A stretch of DNA of 64,000 nucleotides, taken from assembly GCF_019352895.1 (NCBI RefSeq), contig NZ_JAAAFX010000007.1, positions 601,132 through 665,131 on the forward strand, read 5' to 3'. Below the pieces are notes generated by a model. The model saw only the letters and a list, made by a program, of their open reading frames with translations. It did not search any database and had not been told where the DNA came from. The position numbers and the translations under genes were made by a program. Shown piece by piece: positions 51,192 through 60,613 of this stretch; the stretch's first letter is position 1, and every line of letters starts with the position of its first letter. The DNA is from Variovorax boronicumulans. GTDB taxonomy: Bacteria; Pseudomonadota; Gammaproteobacteria; Burkholderiales; Burkholderiaceae_C.

Positions 51192-53822
51192 ATGAACGCC
51201 GCCGCCCTCGCCGCCTGGTTCGCCGCCCGCGGCTGGAAGCCCTTCGCCTTTCAGCGCGCGGTGTGGAAGGCCGTGGCGGCCGGGGAATCCGGCCTGCTGC
51301 ACGCCACCACGGGCGCAGGCAAGACCTATGCCGTCTGGCTGGCGGCGCTCGCGGCCTTCGCGCAGAAGCAGAAGGCGGCCGCGAAGCAGAGCAGCCGCCG
51401 ACCGCTCGCGCCGCCGCTCACCGTGTTGTGGATCACGCCCATGCGCGCGCTGGCCGCCGACACCCTGCGCGCGCTGCAGCAGCCGCTCGAGGCGCTGGCG
51501 CCCGACTGGTCGGCCGGCGCGCGCAGCGGCGACACCGCCGCGGCCGAGCGCAGCGCGCAGAACCAGCGCCTGCCCACCGTGCTCGTGACCACGCCCGAGA
51601 GCCTGTCGGTGCTGCTGTCGCGCGCCGATGCGGCCGAGGTGCTGGGCGCGGTGCGCATGGTGGTGGTCGACGAGTGGCACGAGCTGCTGGGCAACAAGCG
51701 CGGCGTGCAGGTGCAGCTGGCGCTGGCGCGGCTGCGGCGCTGGAACCCGGCCCTGTGCGTATGGGGCATGTCGGCGACCTTGGGCAATCTCGGCGAAGCC
51801 ATGCACACGCTGCTCGGGCACGACCGGGGCACGCTGGTGCAGGGCCAGGTGCCCAAGCAATTGGTCATCGATTCGCTGCTGCCCGGCCGCGCCGAGCGCT
51901 TCCCGTGGGGCGGACACCTGGGCCTCACGATGCTGCCGCAGGTGGTCGACGAGATCGCGCGCAGCAGCACCACGCTGGTCTTCACCAACACGCGCTCGCA
52001 GGCCGAGATCTGGTACCACGCGATCCTCGAGGCGAAGCCCGAATGGGCCGGCGTGATCGCGCTGCACCACGGCTCGCTCGACCGCGCGGTGCGCGAGTGG
52101 GTCGAGGCCGGGCTCAAGAGCGGCGAACTGCGCGCGGTGGTCTGCACCTCCAGCCTGGACCTGGGCGTGGACTTCCTGCCGGTCGAGCGCGTGCTGCAGA
52201 TCGGCTCGCCCAAGGGCGTGGCGCGGCTGCTGCAGCGCGCCGGACGTTCGGGCCATGCGCCGGGCCGGCCGTCGCGCATCACGCTGGTGCCCACGCACAG
52301 CATCGAGATGGTCGAGGGCGCCGCCGCGCGCGAGGCGATCGCGGCCGGCCACATCGAGGCGCGCCGCACGCCTGCGCAGCCGCTCGACGTGCTGGTGCAG
52401 CACCTGGTCACGGTGGCGCTGGGCGGCGGCTTCGTGCCCGAGGATCTCTACGCGGAAGTGCGCAGCACCGCCGCCTACGCCCAGCTGCCGCGCGAGAGCT
52501 GGGACTGGTGCCTGGCCTTCGTGCGCCAGGGCGGCCCCTCGCTCGCGGCCTACCCCGACTACCAGCGCGCCGTGCCCGATGCCGACGGCACTTGGCGCGT
52601 GCCCGATGCGCGGCTGGCGCGCCGCCATCGCATGAACATCGGCACCATCGTGAGCGACGCCAGCATGACGGTGCAGTACATCGGCGGCGCCAAGCTGGGC
52701 AGCGTGGAGGAGAGCTTCGCGGCGCGCATGAAGCCCGGCGACTGCTTCCTGTTCGGCGGCCGCATGCTCGAGCTGGTGCGCATCCGCGAGATGACGGCCT
52801 GGGTGCGGCGCGCGAGCGGCAAGCGGCCCGCGGTGCCGCGCTGGAACGGCGGCCGCATGCCGCTGTCGACCACGCTGGCCGATGCGGTGGTGCAGCAGCT
52901 CGCGCTGGCGGGCGCGGGCCGCTACGACACGCCCGAGCTGCAGTGCGTGCGGCCGCTGCTCGAGATCCAGCAGCAGTGGTCGGCGCTGCCCACGCCGCAG
53001 ACGCTGCTGGCCGAGGTGCTCAAGACGCGCGAGGGCTGGCACCTGTTCCTCTATCCCTTCGCCGGCCGGCAGGTGCACCTGGGGCTGGCCAACCTGCTGG
53101 CCTGGCGGGTGGCGCAGCACACGCCGCGCACCTTCTCGATCGCGGTCAACGACTACGGCTTCGAGCTGCTGTGCGCCACCGAACTCGACTGGCCCGCGCT
53201 GCTGCCCGAGGTGCTGCGCGCGGGCCACGACGCGCAGGCGCAGGATGCGATCGCGCACCACGACGCCGAGGCCGCGCTGCTGCACGAGGTGCTGGCCAGC
53301 CTCAACGCCAGCGAACTCGCGCAGCGCCGCTTTCGCGAGATCGCCCGGGTGTCGGGGCTGATCTTCCAGGGCTACCCGGGCGAGAAGCGCAGCAACCGGC
53401 AGCTGCAGGCCTCTTCCTCGCTGTTCTGGGAGGTGTTCCGCAAGTACGACCCGGCCAACAAGCTGCTGCTGCAGGCCGAGCAGGAACTGCTGGCGCAGGA
53501 GCTCGAGATCGGCCGGCTGCGCGCCAGCCTCGAGCGCATGGCGGCGCAGCGCCTGGTGGTGCAGCCGCTCGCGCGTCCCACGCCCTTCGCATTCCCGCTG
53601 ATGGTCGAGCGCTTCCGCGAGAAGCTCAGCAACGAGAGCGTGGCCGACCGCATCGCGCGCATGGTGGCCCAGCTGGAAAAAGCCGCCGGCGGCGCGGTGC
53701 CGGTGGGCGGTGTCGAATCGGTGGAGCGCGCCCTGGTCTACGGCGAAGAGCGCAGTGCCTCGGCCTCGGACAAGCGGCCGCGGCGCGCGCGCAAGGTGTC
53801 GCGGCCGCTGCCGCCGTTGTGA
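51192..53822 (+). CDS. Lhr-like DEXH helicase of the ligase-associated DNA-damage-response type
   Basis: An 876-residue superfamily 2 helicase. Walker A is LHATTGAGKTYAVW, the DExH box VVVDEWHEL, motif III MSATLG, and motifs V/VI VCTSSLDLGVDFLPVERVL with LLQRAGRSGHAPGRPSRI. The C-terminal half has winged-helix and Lhr-core features. This matches the bacterial helicase that elsewhere lies with an ATP-dependent DNA ligase, an exonuclease and a phosphoesterase. None of those partners is adjacent here. Start is ATG at 51192. Confidence 0.88.
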   Translation: MNAAALAAWFAARGWKPFAFQRAVWKAVAAGESGLLHATTGAGKTYAVWLAALAAFAQKQKAAAKQSSRRPLAPPLTVLWITPMRALAADTLRALQQPLEALAPDWSAGARSGDTAAAERSAQNQRLPTVLVTTPESLSVLLSRADAAEVLGAVRMVVVDEWHELLGNKRGVQVQLALARLRRWNPALCVWGMSATLGNLGEAMHTLLGHDRGTLVQGQVPKQLVIDSLLPGRAERFPWGGHLGLTMLPQVVDEIARSSTTLVFTNTRSQAEIWYHAILEAKPEWAGVIALHHGSLDRAVREWVEAGLKSGELRAVVCTSSLDLGVDFLPVERVLQIGSPKGVARLLQRAGRSGHAPGRPSRITLVPTHSIEMVEGAAAREAIAAGHIEARRTPAQPLDVLVQHLVTVALGGGFVPEDLYAEVRSTAAYAQLPRESWDWCLAFVRQGGPSLAAYPDYQRAVPDADGTWRVPDARLARRHRMNIGTIVSDASMTVQYIGGAKLGSVEESFAARMKPGDCFLFGGRMLELVRIREMTAWVRRASGKRPAVPRWNGGRMPLSTTLADAVVQQLALAGAGRYDTPELQCVRPLLEIQQQWSALPTPQTLLAEVLKTREGWHLFLYPFAGRQVHLGLANLLAWRVAQHTPRTFSIAVNDYGFELLCATELDWPALLPEVLRAGHDAQAQDAIAHHDAEAALLHEVLASLNASELAQRRFREIARVSGLIFQGYPGEKRSNRQLQASSSLFWEVFRKYDPANKLLLQAEQELLAQELEIGRLRASLERMAAQRLVVQPLARPTPFAFPLMVERFREKLSNESVADRIARMVAQLEKAAGGAVPVGGVESVERALVYGEERSASASDKRPRRARKVSRPLPPL

Positions 53823-53894
53823 GCCGCTTGCCGGCAAAATCGCCGGGCCTTCGGCGCCGCCGACGGCCTCCCACTGCACAGGACGCACCGCCCC

Positions 53895-54200
53895 ATGATC
53901 ACCTGCCACCTCCGCTATGTCATCGACCCGGCCCAGCTCAAGGAATTCGAGCACTACGGCCGGCTCTGGATCCCGCTGGTGCGCAAGTTCGGCGGCATCC
54001 ACCACGGCTACCTGCTGCCCTCCGAAGGCGCCAACAACATCGCGCTGGCCTCCTTCTCCTTCCCCTCGCTGGCGGCCTACGAGGCCTACCGCATCCAGTC
54101 CTTCGAGGACGCCGAATGCCAGGCCGCCTTCCGCTATGCCGCGGAGACGCGCTGCGTCCTGAGCTACGAGCGCAGCTTCTTCCGGCCGGTCTTCGACTGA
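53895..54200 (+). CDS. NIPSNAP family protein
   Basis: A 101-residue ferredoxin-like alpha/beta protein of the NIPSNAP family (MITCHLRYVIDPAQLKEFEH, WIPLVRKFGGIHHGYLLPSE, ASFSFPSLAAYEAYR). The function in bacteria is unknown; the fold resembles dimeric alpha/beta barrels. It lies 72 bases after the helicase gene on the same strand. Confidence 0.85.
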   Translation: MITCHLRYVIDPAQLKEFEHYGRLWIPLVRKFGGIHHGYLLPSEGANNIALASFSFPSLAAYEAYRIQSFEDAECQAAFRYAAETRCVLSYERSFFRPVFD

Positions 54201-54243
54201 GCGTGGCGAGGCGTTCCGGGCGCGGCTCGTTTAAGCTGACGCC

Positions 54244-55146
54244 ATGAGCAGCCTCAACCCCAAGACCTACGATTCCGTTCCCTCGCGCAAGGTGGCCTTC
54301 CTCGGCCTGGGCGTGATGGGCTTCCCCATGGCCGGCCACCTCGCGAAAGCGGGCCACAGCGTGACGGTCTACAACCGTTCGCCGGCCAAGTCGGCCGCCT
54401 GGGCCACCGAGTTCGGCGGCCGGAGCGCCGCCACCCCGCGCGAGGCCGCGGCCGGCGCCGAGATCGTCTTCTGCTGCGTGGGCAACGACGACGACCTGCG
54501 CTCGGTGGTGCTGGGCGACGACGGCGCCTTCGCCGGCATGGCCCAGGGCGCGGTCTTCGTCGATCACACCACGGCCTCGGCCGACGTGGCACGCGAACTG
54601 GCCAAGCTGGCGCTCGCGCGCGGCCTGCAGTTCATCGACGCGCCGGTGTCCGGCGGCCAGGCCGGTGCGCAGAACGGCGCACTGACCGTGATGTGCGGCG
54701 GCGACGCCGCCACCTTCGCGCAGGTGCAGCCGGTGGCGACCGCCTTTGCGCGCGCCGTCACGCTGCTCGGCGAGAGCGGCGCGGGCCAGCTCGCGAAGAT
54801 GGTCAACCAGATCTGCATCGCGGGCCTGGTGCAGGGCCTGTCCGAAGCCATCGCCTTTGGCCAGCGCGCCGGCCTCGACATGGAAGCCGTGCTGGGCGTG
54901 ATCAGCAAGGGCGCGGCCCAGAGCTGGCAGATGGAGAACCGCGGCAAGACCATGATCGCGGGCAAGTTCGACTACGGCTTCGCGGTCGACTGGATGCGCA
55001 AGGACCTGGGCCTGGTGCTCGACGAGGCCAAGCGCAACGGCGCGCGCGTGCCGGTGACCGCGCTGGTCGACCAGTTCTATGCCGACGTGCAGCAGGCCGG
55101 CGGCGCGCGCTGGGACACCTCGAGCCTGATCACGCGGCTGCGCTGA
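54244..55146 (+). CDS. NAD(P)-dependent beta-hydroxyacid dehydrogenase
   Basis: A 300-residue enzyme of the 3-hydroxyisobutyrate dehydrogenase family. The N-terminal Rossmann motif VAFLGLGVMGFPMAGHLAKAG is at 18-38, followed by FIDAPVSGGQAGAQNG (substrate loop), and the conserved Lys in GAGQLAKMVNQ. Candidates include tartronate semialdehyde reductase or related enzymes; the exact substrate cannot be read off. The gene follows NIPSNAP by 43 bases. Confidence 0.88.
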   Translation: MSSLNPKTYDSVPSRKVAFLGLGVMGFPMAGHLAKAGHSVTVYNRSPAKSAAWATEFGGRSAATPREAAAGAEIVFCCVGNDDDLRSVVLGDDGAFAGMAQGAVFVDHTTASADVARELAKLALARGLQFIDAPVSGGQAGAQNGALTVMCGGDAATFAQVQPVATAFARAVTLLGESGAGQLAKMVNQICIAGLVQGLSEAIAFGQRAGLDMEAVLGVISKGAAQSWQMENRGKTMIAGKFDYGFAVDWMRKDLGLVLDEAKRNGARVPVTALVDQFYADVQQAGGARWDTSSLITRLR

Positions 55147-55176
55147 GTCGGGCGGCGGGGCTCCGTACACTGGGGC

Positions 55177-57246
55177 ATGACCTCCAGCTCCGCCCCGCAC
55201 GACGACCACCTCTGGCTCGAAGACATCGACGGCGATGCGCCGCTCGCCTGGGTGCGCACCCAGAACGCGCGCACCGTTCAGCAGTACGCCCAGTCGCCCG
55301 CTTTCCAATCGCTTCAGCAGGGCATCCTCGAGGTGCTCGACGCCGAGGACCGCATCCCGATGGTCGAGAAGATCGGTGCGCGCTTCTTCTACAACTACTG
55401 GCAGGACAAGGCCCATCCCAAGGGCGTGTGGCGCCGCACCACGCTGGCGGAGTACCGCCGGCCGCAGCCCGCCTGGGAGACCGTGCTCGACATCGACGCG
55501 CTGGCCGCGGCCGAGGGCGAGAACTGGGTCTGGCATGGCGCCGACAGCCTCGACCCGGAACACCGGCGCTGCCTGGTCTCGCTGTCGCGCGGCGGTGCCG
55601 ATGCCGACGTGGTGCGCGAGTTCGACCTGGATACGCTGCAGTTCGTCGACGGCGGCTTCGCGCTGCCCGAGGCCAAGAACCAGGTCGCCTGGCAGGACAT
55701 CGACCACCTCTACGTGGCCACCGATTTCGGCCCCGGTTCGATGACCGAGTCCAGCTACCCGCGCATCGTGAAGCTGTGGCGCCGCGGCACGCCGCTGGCC
55801 AGCGCCCTGACCGTGTACGAGGGCCGGGAGGACGACATGTCCGTGGCCGCCTGGCGCGACAACACGCCTGGCTTCGAGCGCGACTTCGTCTCGCGCCAGA
55901 TCGACTTCTACGACAGCCAGACCTGGCTGCGCCATGCCGACGGCACGCTGGCCAGGATCGAGGTGCCCGACGACGCGCTGGCCGACATCACGCGCGAGTG
56001 GATGCTGATCGAGCCTCGCAGCGACTGGACCGTGGGCGGCGCCACCCACGCCGCGGGTTCGCTGCTGGCCGCGCGCTTCGACGACTGGATGGCGGGCCGG
56101 CGCGAACTCACCGTGCTGTTCGCGCCCGACGCGCACAGCGCGCTCGACAGCCACTCGTGGACCCGCCATCACCTGATCGTCAACGTGATGCACGACGTGG
56201 TGAACCGGCTCGAAGTGCTCACGCCGCCGGCCGAGGGCCGGGGCGCGTGGCAGCGCCAGAGCCTGGGCGGGGCGCCGCCCCTGTCGACCATCGATGCGGC
56301 CGGCATCGACGAAGACGAGAACGACGACTACTTCCTGACCGTGAGCGGTTTTTTGCAGCCGACCACGCTGTGCATCGGCACCATCGGCCAGGGCGAGCCG
56401 CAGGCGCTCAAGCACAGCCCGGCCTTCTTCGATGCCGCGCGCTACCGCGTGGGCCAGCACTTCGCGACCTCGAAGGACGGCACACGCGTGCCCTACTTCG
56501 AGATCGCGTCGAAGGCGCTGCAGGCCGACGGCAAAAACCCCACGCTGCAGTACGCCTACGGTGGCTTCGAGATCTCGCTGCAGCCCAGCTACAGCGGCAG
56601 CATCGGCCGCGCCTGGCTCGACCGGGGTGGCGTGTATGTCGTCGCCAACGTGCGCGGCGGCTCGGAGTACGGCCCGCGCTGGCACCAGGCGGCGTTGCAG
56701 GAGAACCGGCTGCGCAGCTGCGAGGACTTCGCGGCCGTGTCCGAAGACCTGATCGCGCGCGGCATCACCTCGCCCGCGCACCTGGGCGCCATGGGCGGCA
56801 GCAACGGCGGCCTGCTGGTGGGCAACATGCTCACGCTGTACCCGCAACTCTATGGCGCGGTGGTGAGCGAGGTGGCGCTGCTCGACATGCGGCGCTACAC
56901 GCAGCTCTCGGCGGGCGCCTCGTGGATCGCGGAATACGGCGATCCGGAGGAGCCCGAGGAATGGGACTTCATCAAGACCTTCTCGCCCTACGAGAACGCG
57001 CGGGCAGGTCAGCCGTATCCGCCCGCACTGTTCACCACCTCCACCCGCGACGACCGCGTGGGGCCGGCGCATGCCCGCAAGATGCAGGCGAAGTTGCTGG
57101 CGCTGGGCCACGATGCGAGCTTCTTCTACGAGAACCTCGACGGCGGCCACAGTGCGGCCACGGACAACAAGGACGCGGCCTTCATGGACGCGCTGGGCTA
57201 TGCCTTCCTGTGGCGGCACCTGGGCCGCACCGGCACTAAGGACTGA
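55177..57246 (+). CDS. Prolyl oligopeptidase family serine peptidase (S9A)
   Basis: A 689-residue enzyme. The N-terminal segment (HLWLEDIDGDAPLAWVRTQN) and beta-propeller precede a C-terminal alpha/beta hydrolase with the nucleophile motif GGSNGGLLVG, an acid in STRDDRVGPAHA and the His in LDGGHSAAT. No signal peptide is seen, so it is probably cytosolic. It cleaves short peptides. The end overlaps the convergent FUSC gene by 11 bases. Confidence 0.92.
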   Translation: MTSSSAPHDDHLWLEDIDGDAPLAWVRTQNARTVQQYAQSPAFQSLQQGILEVLDAEDRIPMVEKIGARFFYNYWQDKAHPKGVWRRTTLAEYRRPQPAWETVLDIDALAAAEGENWVWHGADSLDPEHRRCLVSLSRGGADADVVREFDLDTLQFVDGGFALPEAKNQVAWQDIDHLYVATDFGPGSMTESSYPRIVKLWRRGTPLASALTVYEGREDDMSVAAWRDNTPGFERDFVSRQIDFYDSQTWLRHADGTLARIEVPDDALADITREWMLIEPRSDWTVGGATHAAGSLLAARFDDWMAGRRELTVLFAPDAHSALDSHSWTRHHLIVNVMHDVVNRLEVLTPPAEGRGAWQRQSLGGAPPLSTIDAAGIDEDENDDYFLTVSGFLQPTTLCIGTIGQGEPQALKHSPAFFDAARYRVGQHFATSKDGTRVPYFEIASKALQADGKNPTLQYAYGGFEISLQPSYSGSIGRAWLDRGGVYVVANVRGGSEYGPRWHQAALQENRLRSCEDFAAVSEDLIARGITSPAHLGAMGGSNGGLLVGNMLTLYPQLYGAVVSEVALLDMRRYTQLSAGASWIAEYGDPEEPEEWDFIKTFSPYENARAGQPYPPALFTTSTRDDRVGPAHARKMQAKLLALGHDASFFYENLDGGHSAATDNKDAAFMDALGYAFLWRHLGRTGTKD

Positions 57247-58231
57247 TCCCGAGGCCGCGCTGCAGGCCGCGCAGGTCGTCGAGCAGCAGTTGCAGCGGCG
57301 CCGCCAGCAAGGCGTGCGCGGGCGTGGCGGTCCGCTGCACGAGCGCCGACAGGTCGGCCCGGCCCTGGCCGGCCATCGCATCGGCCAGGCCCGCCACCGC
57401 CGCACTGGCGGCCTGTGCGGTGTCATGCCATGCGGGATCGCCGTGCATGGCCGGCGCCAGCCGCAGCACCCGGTCCAGCACGACGGCATCCTGGACGATG
57501 CGCGCTGTCAGCCGGGCCTTGTCGCGGTAGGCGCGCGAGCGGCCATCGGCCGCGCCCCGGCGCCACCAGCGGGCTTCGAGGTCGGCGCTGCCGGCCAGCA
57601 AGGCCAGCCGCCCCAGCGCCGCGCGCGTGGCCGCGTCGGCGCGCTCCGCTTCGGCGGGCGCGGGCCGCGGCACCCTGGCCATGCGTTGCGCGACGCCGCG
57701 CAGCAGCGCGGCGCAGCCGGCGTCGCAACGCGCGCCCGCGTGGTACTCGGACAGGACGGTCGAAACCGCCAGCGCCACGCCCACGCCGATCCCGATCTGC
57801 AGCATGCGCAGCAGCGCCACCTGCAGCGCGGAATGGCCGGGCAGGGATTCGGCCGACAGCACGATCAGTGCCGCGATGGGGGCGCTGCGCAGGCCGGGCA
57901 GACCTGCGCCGGCCACCGACAGCAGCAGCACGATGGCCAGCGTGCTCGGGAGCGCCGCCACGCCATGGTGCTGCAGGGTGATGCCCGCCAGGCCGCACAG
58001 CGCGCCGGCCGCGGTGCCGCGCACACGCTCCCAGCCGGCATCGAGCGTGGAGCCGGCGCTCGGGCGCATGACGATCAGCACGCTCATCACCGACCAGAAA
58101 CTCTCGGGCAGGCGCAGGGCGGCGGACACAGCCCAGGCGAGCGCCACCGCGGTGCCCAACTGGGCGCCCGGCCGCCAGCGGCCCTGGCGCCAGAAGCCCG
58201 CCAGGCGCTGCAGGGCCGGGGCGCCGCTCAT
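57236..58231 (-). CDS. FUSC-family inner-membrane protein
   Basis: A 331-residue membrane protein with six or so hydrophobic segments in the first half (AVALAWAVSAALRLPESFWSV, AIVLLLSVAGAGLPGLR, MLQIGIGVGVALAVSTVL) and a cytosolic helical second half. The motif FWSVMSVLIVMRPSAGSTLDAGWERVRGT is typical of FUSC proteins, related to AaeB efflux components. Its start overlaps the end of the MarR gene by four bases, so it is probably MarR-controlled. Confidence 0.85.
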   Translation of the reverse strand: MSGAPALQRLAGFWRQGRWRPGAQLGTAVALAWAVSAALRLPESFWSVMSVLIVMRPSAGSTLDAGWERVRGTAAGALCGLAGITLQHHGVAALPSTLAIVLLLSVAGAGLPGLRSAPIAALIVLSAESLPGHSALQVALLRMLQIGIGVGVALAVSTVLSEYHAGARCDAGCAALLRGVAQRMARVPRPAPAEAERADAATRAALGRLALLAGSADLEARWWRRGAADGRSRAYRDKARLTARIVQDAVVLDRVLRLAPAMHGDPAWHDTAQAASAAVAGLADAMAGQGRADLSALVQRTATPAHALLAAPLQLLLDDLRGLQRGLGISP

Positions 58232-58680
58232 GGCTGCGGAGTGCCGTCGAGCGACGCGGCGAGGTCGTCGATCAGCCCGCAGGCCTGCATCAACAAGGCT
58301 TGCCGATCGGCATCGAGCGTGGCGATGGCGGCGGCCAGTGCGGCTTCGCGTGCGCGCATGAGCGCCTGGAGGCGGCGCCGGCCCTCGGGGGTGAGAGACA
58401 GCAGGGACTGGCGCCCGTCGCTCGGGTGCGCGCTGCGGTCGATCCAGCCTTCGGCTTCGAGCGTCGCGAGCAGGCGGGTCAGCGACTGCAGCCTGACGCG
58501 TTCGAGCGCTGCCAGCGCCGTGGGCGTGCTGGGCCCCTGCCGGTGGAGTTGGCCCAGCACGCTGAGCTGGGCGACGCTCGGGCCGTCGGGCGTGGCGCCG
58601 CGCAGTTGCCGGGCCAGTTGCGACACCGCACTGCGAAGACGCGCGGCGCAGTGCGCCGGATCGGGAGAGGGGGAAGACAC
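58228..58680 (-). CDS. MarR family transcriptional regulator
   Basis: A 150-residue regulator with the winged helix (VAQLSVLGQLHRQGPSTPTALAALERV, LQSLTRLLATLEAEGWIDR, SDGRQSLLSLTPEGRRRL). Dimer helices flank it. GTG at 58680 is the start. A palindrome with TAAGA/TCTTA arms 11 bases upstream suggests autoregulation. It forms an operon with the FUSC gene. Confidence 0.92.
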   Translation of the reverse strand: MSSPSPDPAHCAARLRSAVSQLARQLRGATPDGPSVAQLSVLGQLHRQGPSTPTALAALERVRLQSLTRLLATLEAEGWIDRSAHPSDGRQSLLSLTPEGRRRLQALMRAREAALAAAIATLDADRQALLMQACGLIDDLAASLDGTPQP

Positions 58681-58690
58681 GTCTGAATTG

Positions 58691-58704
58691 TAAGACGCAT
58701 CTTA
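58691..58704. promoter_or_regulatory. MarR operator candidate
   Basis: TAAGA-CGCA-TCTTA, a five-base dyad in an AT-rich stretch, 11 bases upstream of the marR-like GTG. It could overlap the promoter. Confidence 0.5.
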
Positions 58705-58787
58705 ATAAATGACTCGCCCCCTGGAGGGCTACACCCGCAGCCCGGCAAAGCCGATCCTGCGGTGTGCCTGGAACGGCGTCCGGGTTT

Positions 58788-59534
58788 TCAGCGGACCGGG
58801 GAGACGGTCGCGCCGCCCGTGGCCGGGGCGGTCTTGAGCGGCTCCATCGGCGGCAGCGGGACGCGCGAGCCGCTGTTCGTCGAAGCCGCCGGCGCCGTGT
58901 TCTGCTGCGTGCCGCCCGAGGTCGCCTGGTTGGCGAGTTCGGCTTCGGTGATCACCTCGACCACCCGCACCACCTTCTGCACGCCGGACACGCCGCGCGT
59001 GATGTCGGTGGCGCGGTCGATCTCGCGCCGCGTGGCCAGGCCCATCAGGTAGACCACGCCGCTGTCGGTCACGATCTTGAAGGAGTTGGCGAACAGGTCC
59101 TTGGCGTCCAGCAGCGAGGCCTTGACCTTGCCGGTGATGAAGGTGTCGTTGGAGCGCTGCTGGAACGAGCGCGACGGGCCAACCTGGATCTCGTTGACCA
59201 CGTTGCGCACGTTGTCCACGCCCTGCACCGCGGCTTCGGCCCGGCGGCGGTCGTCGGCGTTGCCCACGGTGCCTGTCAGCAGCATCTGGCGGTTGAAGCT
59301 GGTCACGCTGACGTACATCTGGTCGTTGGCGATCTCGCGGATGCGCGAGGCGGCACGCAGCTCGATGCCCTGGTCGTCGAGCTGGGCGCCCGAAGTGCGC
59401 CGGTCGGTCGCGACCAGTCCGGCGCCCACGGCGGCCCCGCCGACCACCAGCGGCACGCAGGCCGAGAGTGCGGCAGCCAGCGCGGCGCCGGCGGTGAGGG
59501 TCAGCACGAGGCGGGGGATCGATGAGGTCTTCAT
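58788..59534 (-). CDS. dolP: BON-domain lipoprotein, DolP-like
   Basis: A 248-residue lipoprotein with lipobox Cys26 (LSACVPL), then two BON domains (about 60-125 and 130-195; QMYVSVTSFNRQMLLTGTV and DLFANSFKIVTDSGVVYLMGLA) and a disordered C-terminus with Pro and Gly. E. coli DolP (YraP) is an outer-membrane lipoprotein that localises to the division site and supports BAM function. The ATG overlaps the end of diaA by four bases, in the same order as E. coli yraN-diaA-dolP. Confidence 0.92.
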   Translation of the reverse strand: MKTSSIPRLVLTLTAGAALAAALSACVPLVVGGAAVGAGLVATDRRTSGAQLDDQGIELRAASRIREIANDQMYVSVTSFNRQMLLTGTVGNADDRRRAEAAVQGVDNVRNVVNEIQVGPSRSFQQRSNDTFITGKVKASLLDAKDLFANSFKIVTDSGVVYLMGLATRREIDRATDITRGVSGVQKVVRVVEVITEAELANQATSGGTQQNTAPAASTNSGSRVPLPPMEPLKTAPATGGATVSPVR

Positions 59535-60130
59535 GTGAAAGCTTCCTGTTCTCCGAGTAACTGGGCGTCCACGCCGTCGCACAGGCAGTGCAGCGCGAGC
59601 AGGTGGACTTCATGGATGCGCAACGCACGTTCGTGCGGCACGGAAACCTGGACATCGGTCTCGCGCAGCGCGCGGCCGACCGAACCGCCGTTGGCGCCCA
59701 GCAGGGCCACCACCGTCATGTCGCGCGAATGCGCAGCCTCGACCGCGGCCAGCACGGCCGCGGACTTGCCGCTCACGCTCAGCGCCAGCAGCACGTCGCC
59801 GCCCTGGCCGAGCGCGCGCACCTGGCGCGCGAAGCGGTCGGGGTCGGCGGCCTCGGCCGTGTCGGCCGTGGGGTCGGTGGCATCGCCGGTCAGTGCGATG
59901 GCGGCCAGTTCGGGCCGTTCGCGCTCGAAGCGGCCGACGAACTGCGAGGCGAACTGCGCGGCCAGCAGGCCGGACACGCCGGCGCCGCACGCGAGGATCT
60001 TGCCGCCGCTGGTCACGCAGGCCAGCACGGCCTGCATCGCTTGCGAAATGGGTTTGCTGAGCACCGGGCCCGATTGGTACTTGAGGTCGGCGCTGTCGAT
60101 GAAGTGCTGCTGTATGCGTTGCTCGAGCAT
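59531..60130 (-). CDS. diaA: SIS-domain protein DiaA/GmhA-like
   Basis: A 199-residue sugar isomerase-fold protein. The SIS motif reads ILACGAGVSGLLAAQFASQF, then ALSVSGKSAAVLAAVEAA and HEVHLLALHCLCDGVDAQL. The length, order and neighbourhood between yraN and dolP favour DiaA, which binds DnaA and promotes initiation in E. coli; GmhA (phosphoheptose isomerase) is the alternative. The start is 60130 (MLEQRIQQHF). Confidence 0.88.
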   Translation of the reverse strand: MLEQRIQQHFIDSADLKYQSGPVLSKPISQAMQAVLACVTSGGKILACGAGVSGLLAAQFASQFVGRFERERPELAAIALTGDATDPTADTAEAADPDRFARQVRALGQGGDVLLALSVSGKSAAVLAAVEAAHSRDMTVVALLGANGGSVGRALRETDVQVSVPHERALRIHEVHLLALHCLCDGVDAQLLGEQEAFT

Positions 60131-60196
60131 GGGCGGTGATGATAGCCGTGGGGGGTGAAACAAAAGGTGTGGTTGAGGTGTGGAGCGATGCAGGAC

Positions 60197-60613
60197 TCAG
60201 GCAGTTCCCGCGTCGAACGCGGCCTGCAACCACTCGATGCCTTGCGGCTCGACCAGCACCACGTCGAAGCGACAGGGCGGCGGGGCCGTGCGCAGCGCCA
60301 GCAGGTAGTGTCGCGCAGCGAACACGATGCGCCGCTGCTTGACGCCGGTGATGCTGCCGCCCGCGCCGCCGTGCGTGCCGCTGGCGCGTTGCCGGACCTC
60401 GACGAAGACCAGTGTGCCGTCGCGCGGATCGCGCACGATCAGGTCTATCTCGCCGCCGCCGCGGCCGGGGGTTCGATAATTGCGCATCACCAGCCGCAGG
60501 CCGGCCGCCTGCAGGTGCGCGAGCGCGGCTTCTTCCGCCGCGTCGCCGCGCTGCTTGGTGGTGGCCGATCCGCCGCTCCCTGTCGTCTTCTTGTAGTTCT
60601 GGAGAAATCCCAT
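60197..60613 (-). CDS. yraN: YraN family (UPF0102) endonuclease-like protein
   Basis: A 138-residue protein of UPF0102. The nuclease-like motif G-E-I-D-L-I (GGGEIDLIVRDP) and V-F-V-E-V-R (LVFVEVRQRA) match the PD-(D/E)xK core, with KQRRIVFAARHYL downstream. Its ATG at 60613 shares one base with the divergent rsmI start. Length is typical. Confidence 0.93.
   Translation of the reverse strand: MGFLQNYKKTTGSGGSATTKQRGDAAEEAALAHLQAAGLRLVMRNYRTPGRGGGEIDLIVRDPRDGTLVFVEVRQRASGTHGGAGGSITGVKQRRIVFAARHYLLALRTAPPPCRFDVVLVEPQGIEWLQAAFDAGTA

Noticed and set aside
51153..54005. Long antisense frame over the helicase gene
   Set aside because: Composition (runs of His, Arg, Gln) is that of a shadow frame; the sense strand has full helicase motifs.
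53938..57489. Long antisense frame over the dehydrogenase and S9 peptidase genes
   Set aside because: Shadow of two well-supported sense genes, without any recognisable domain.
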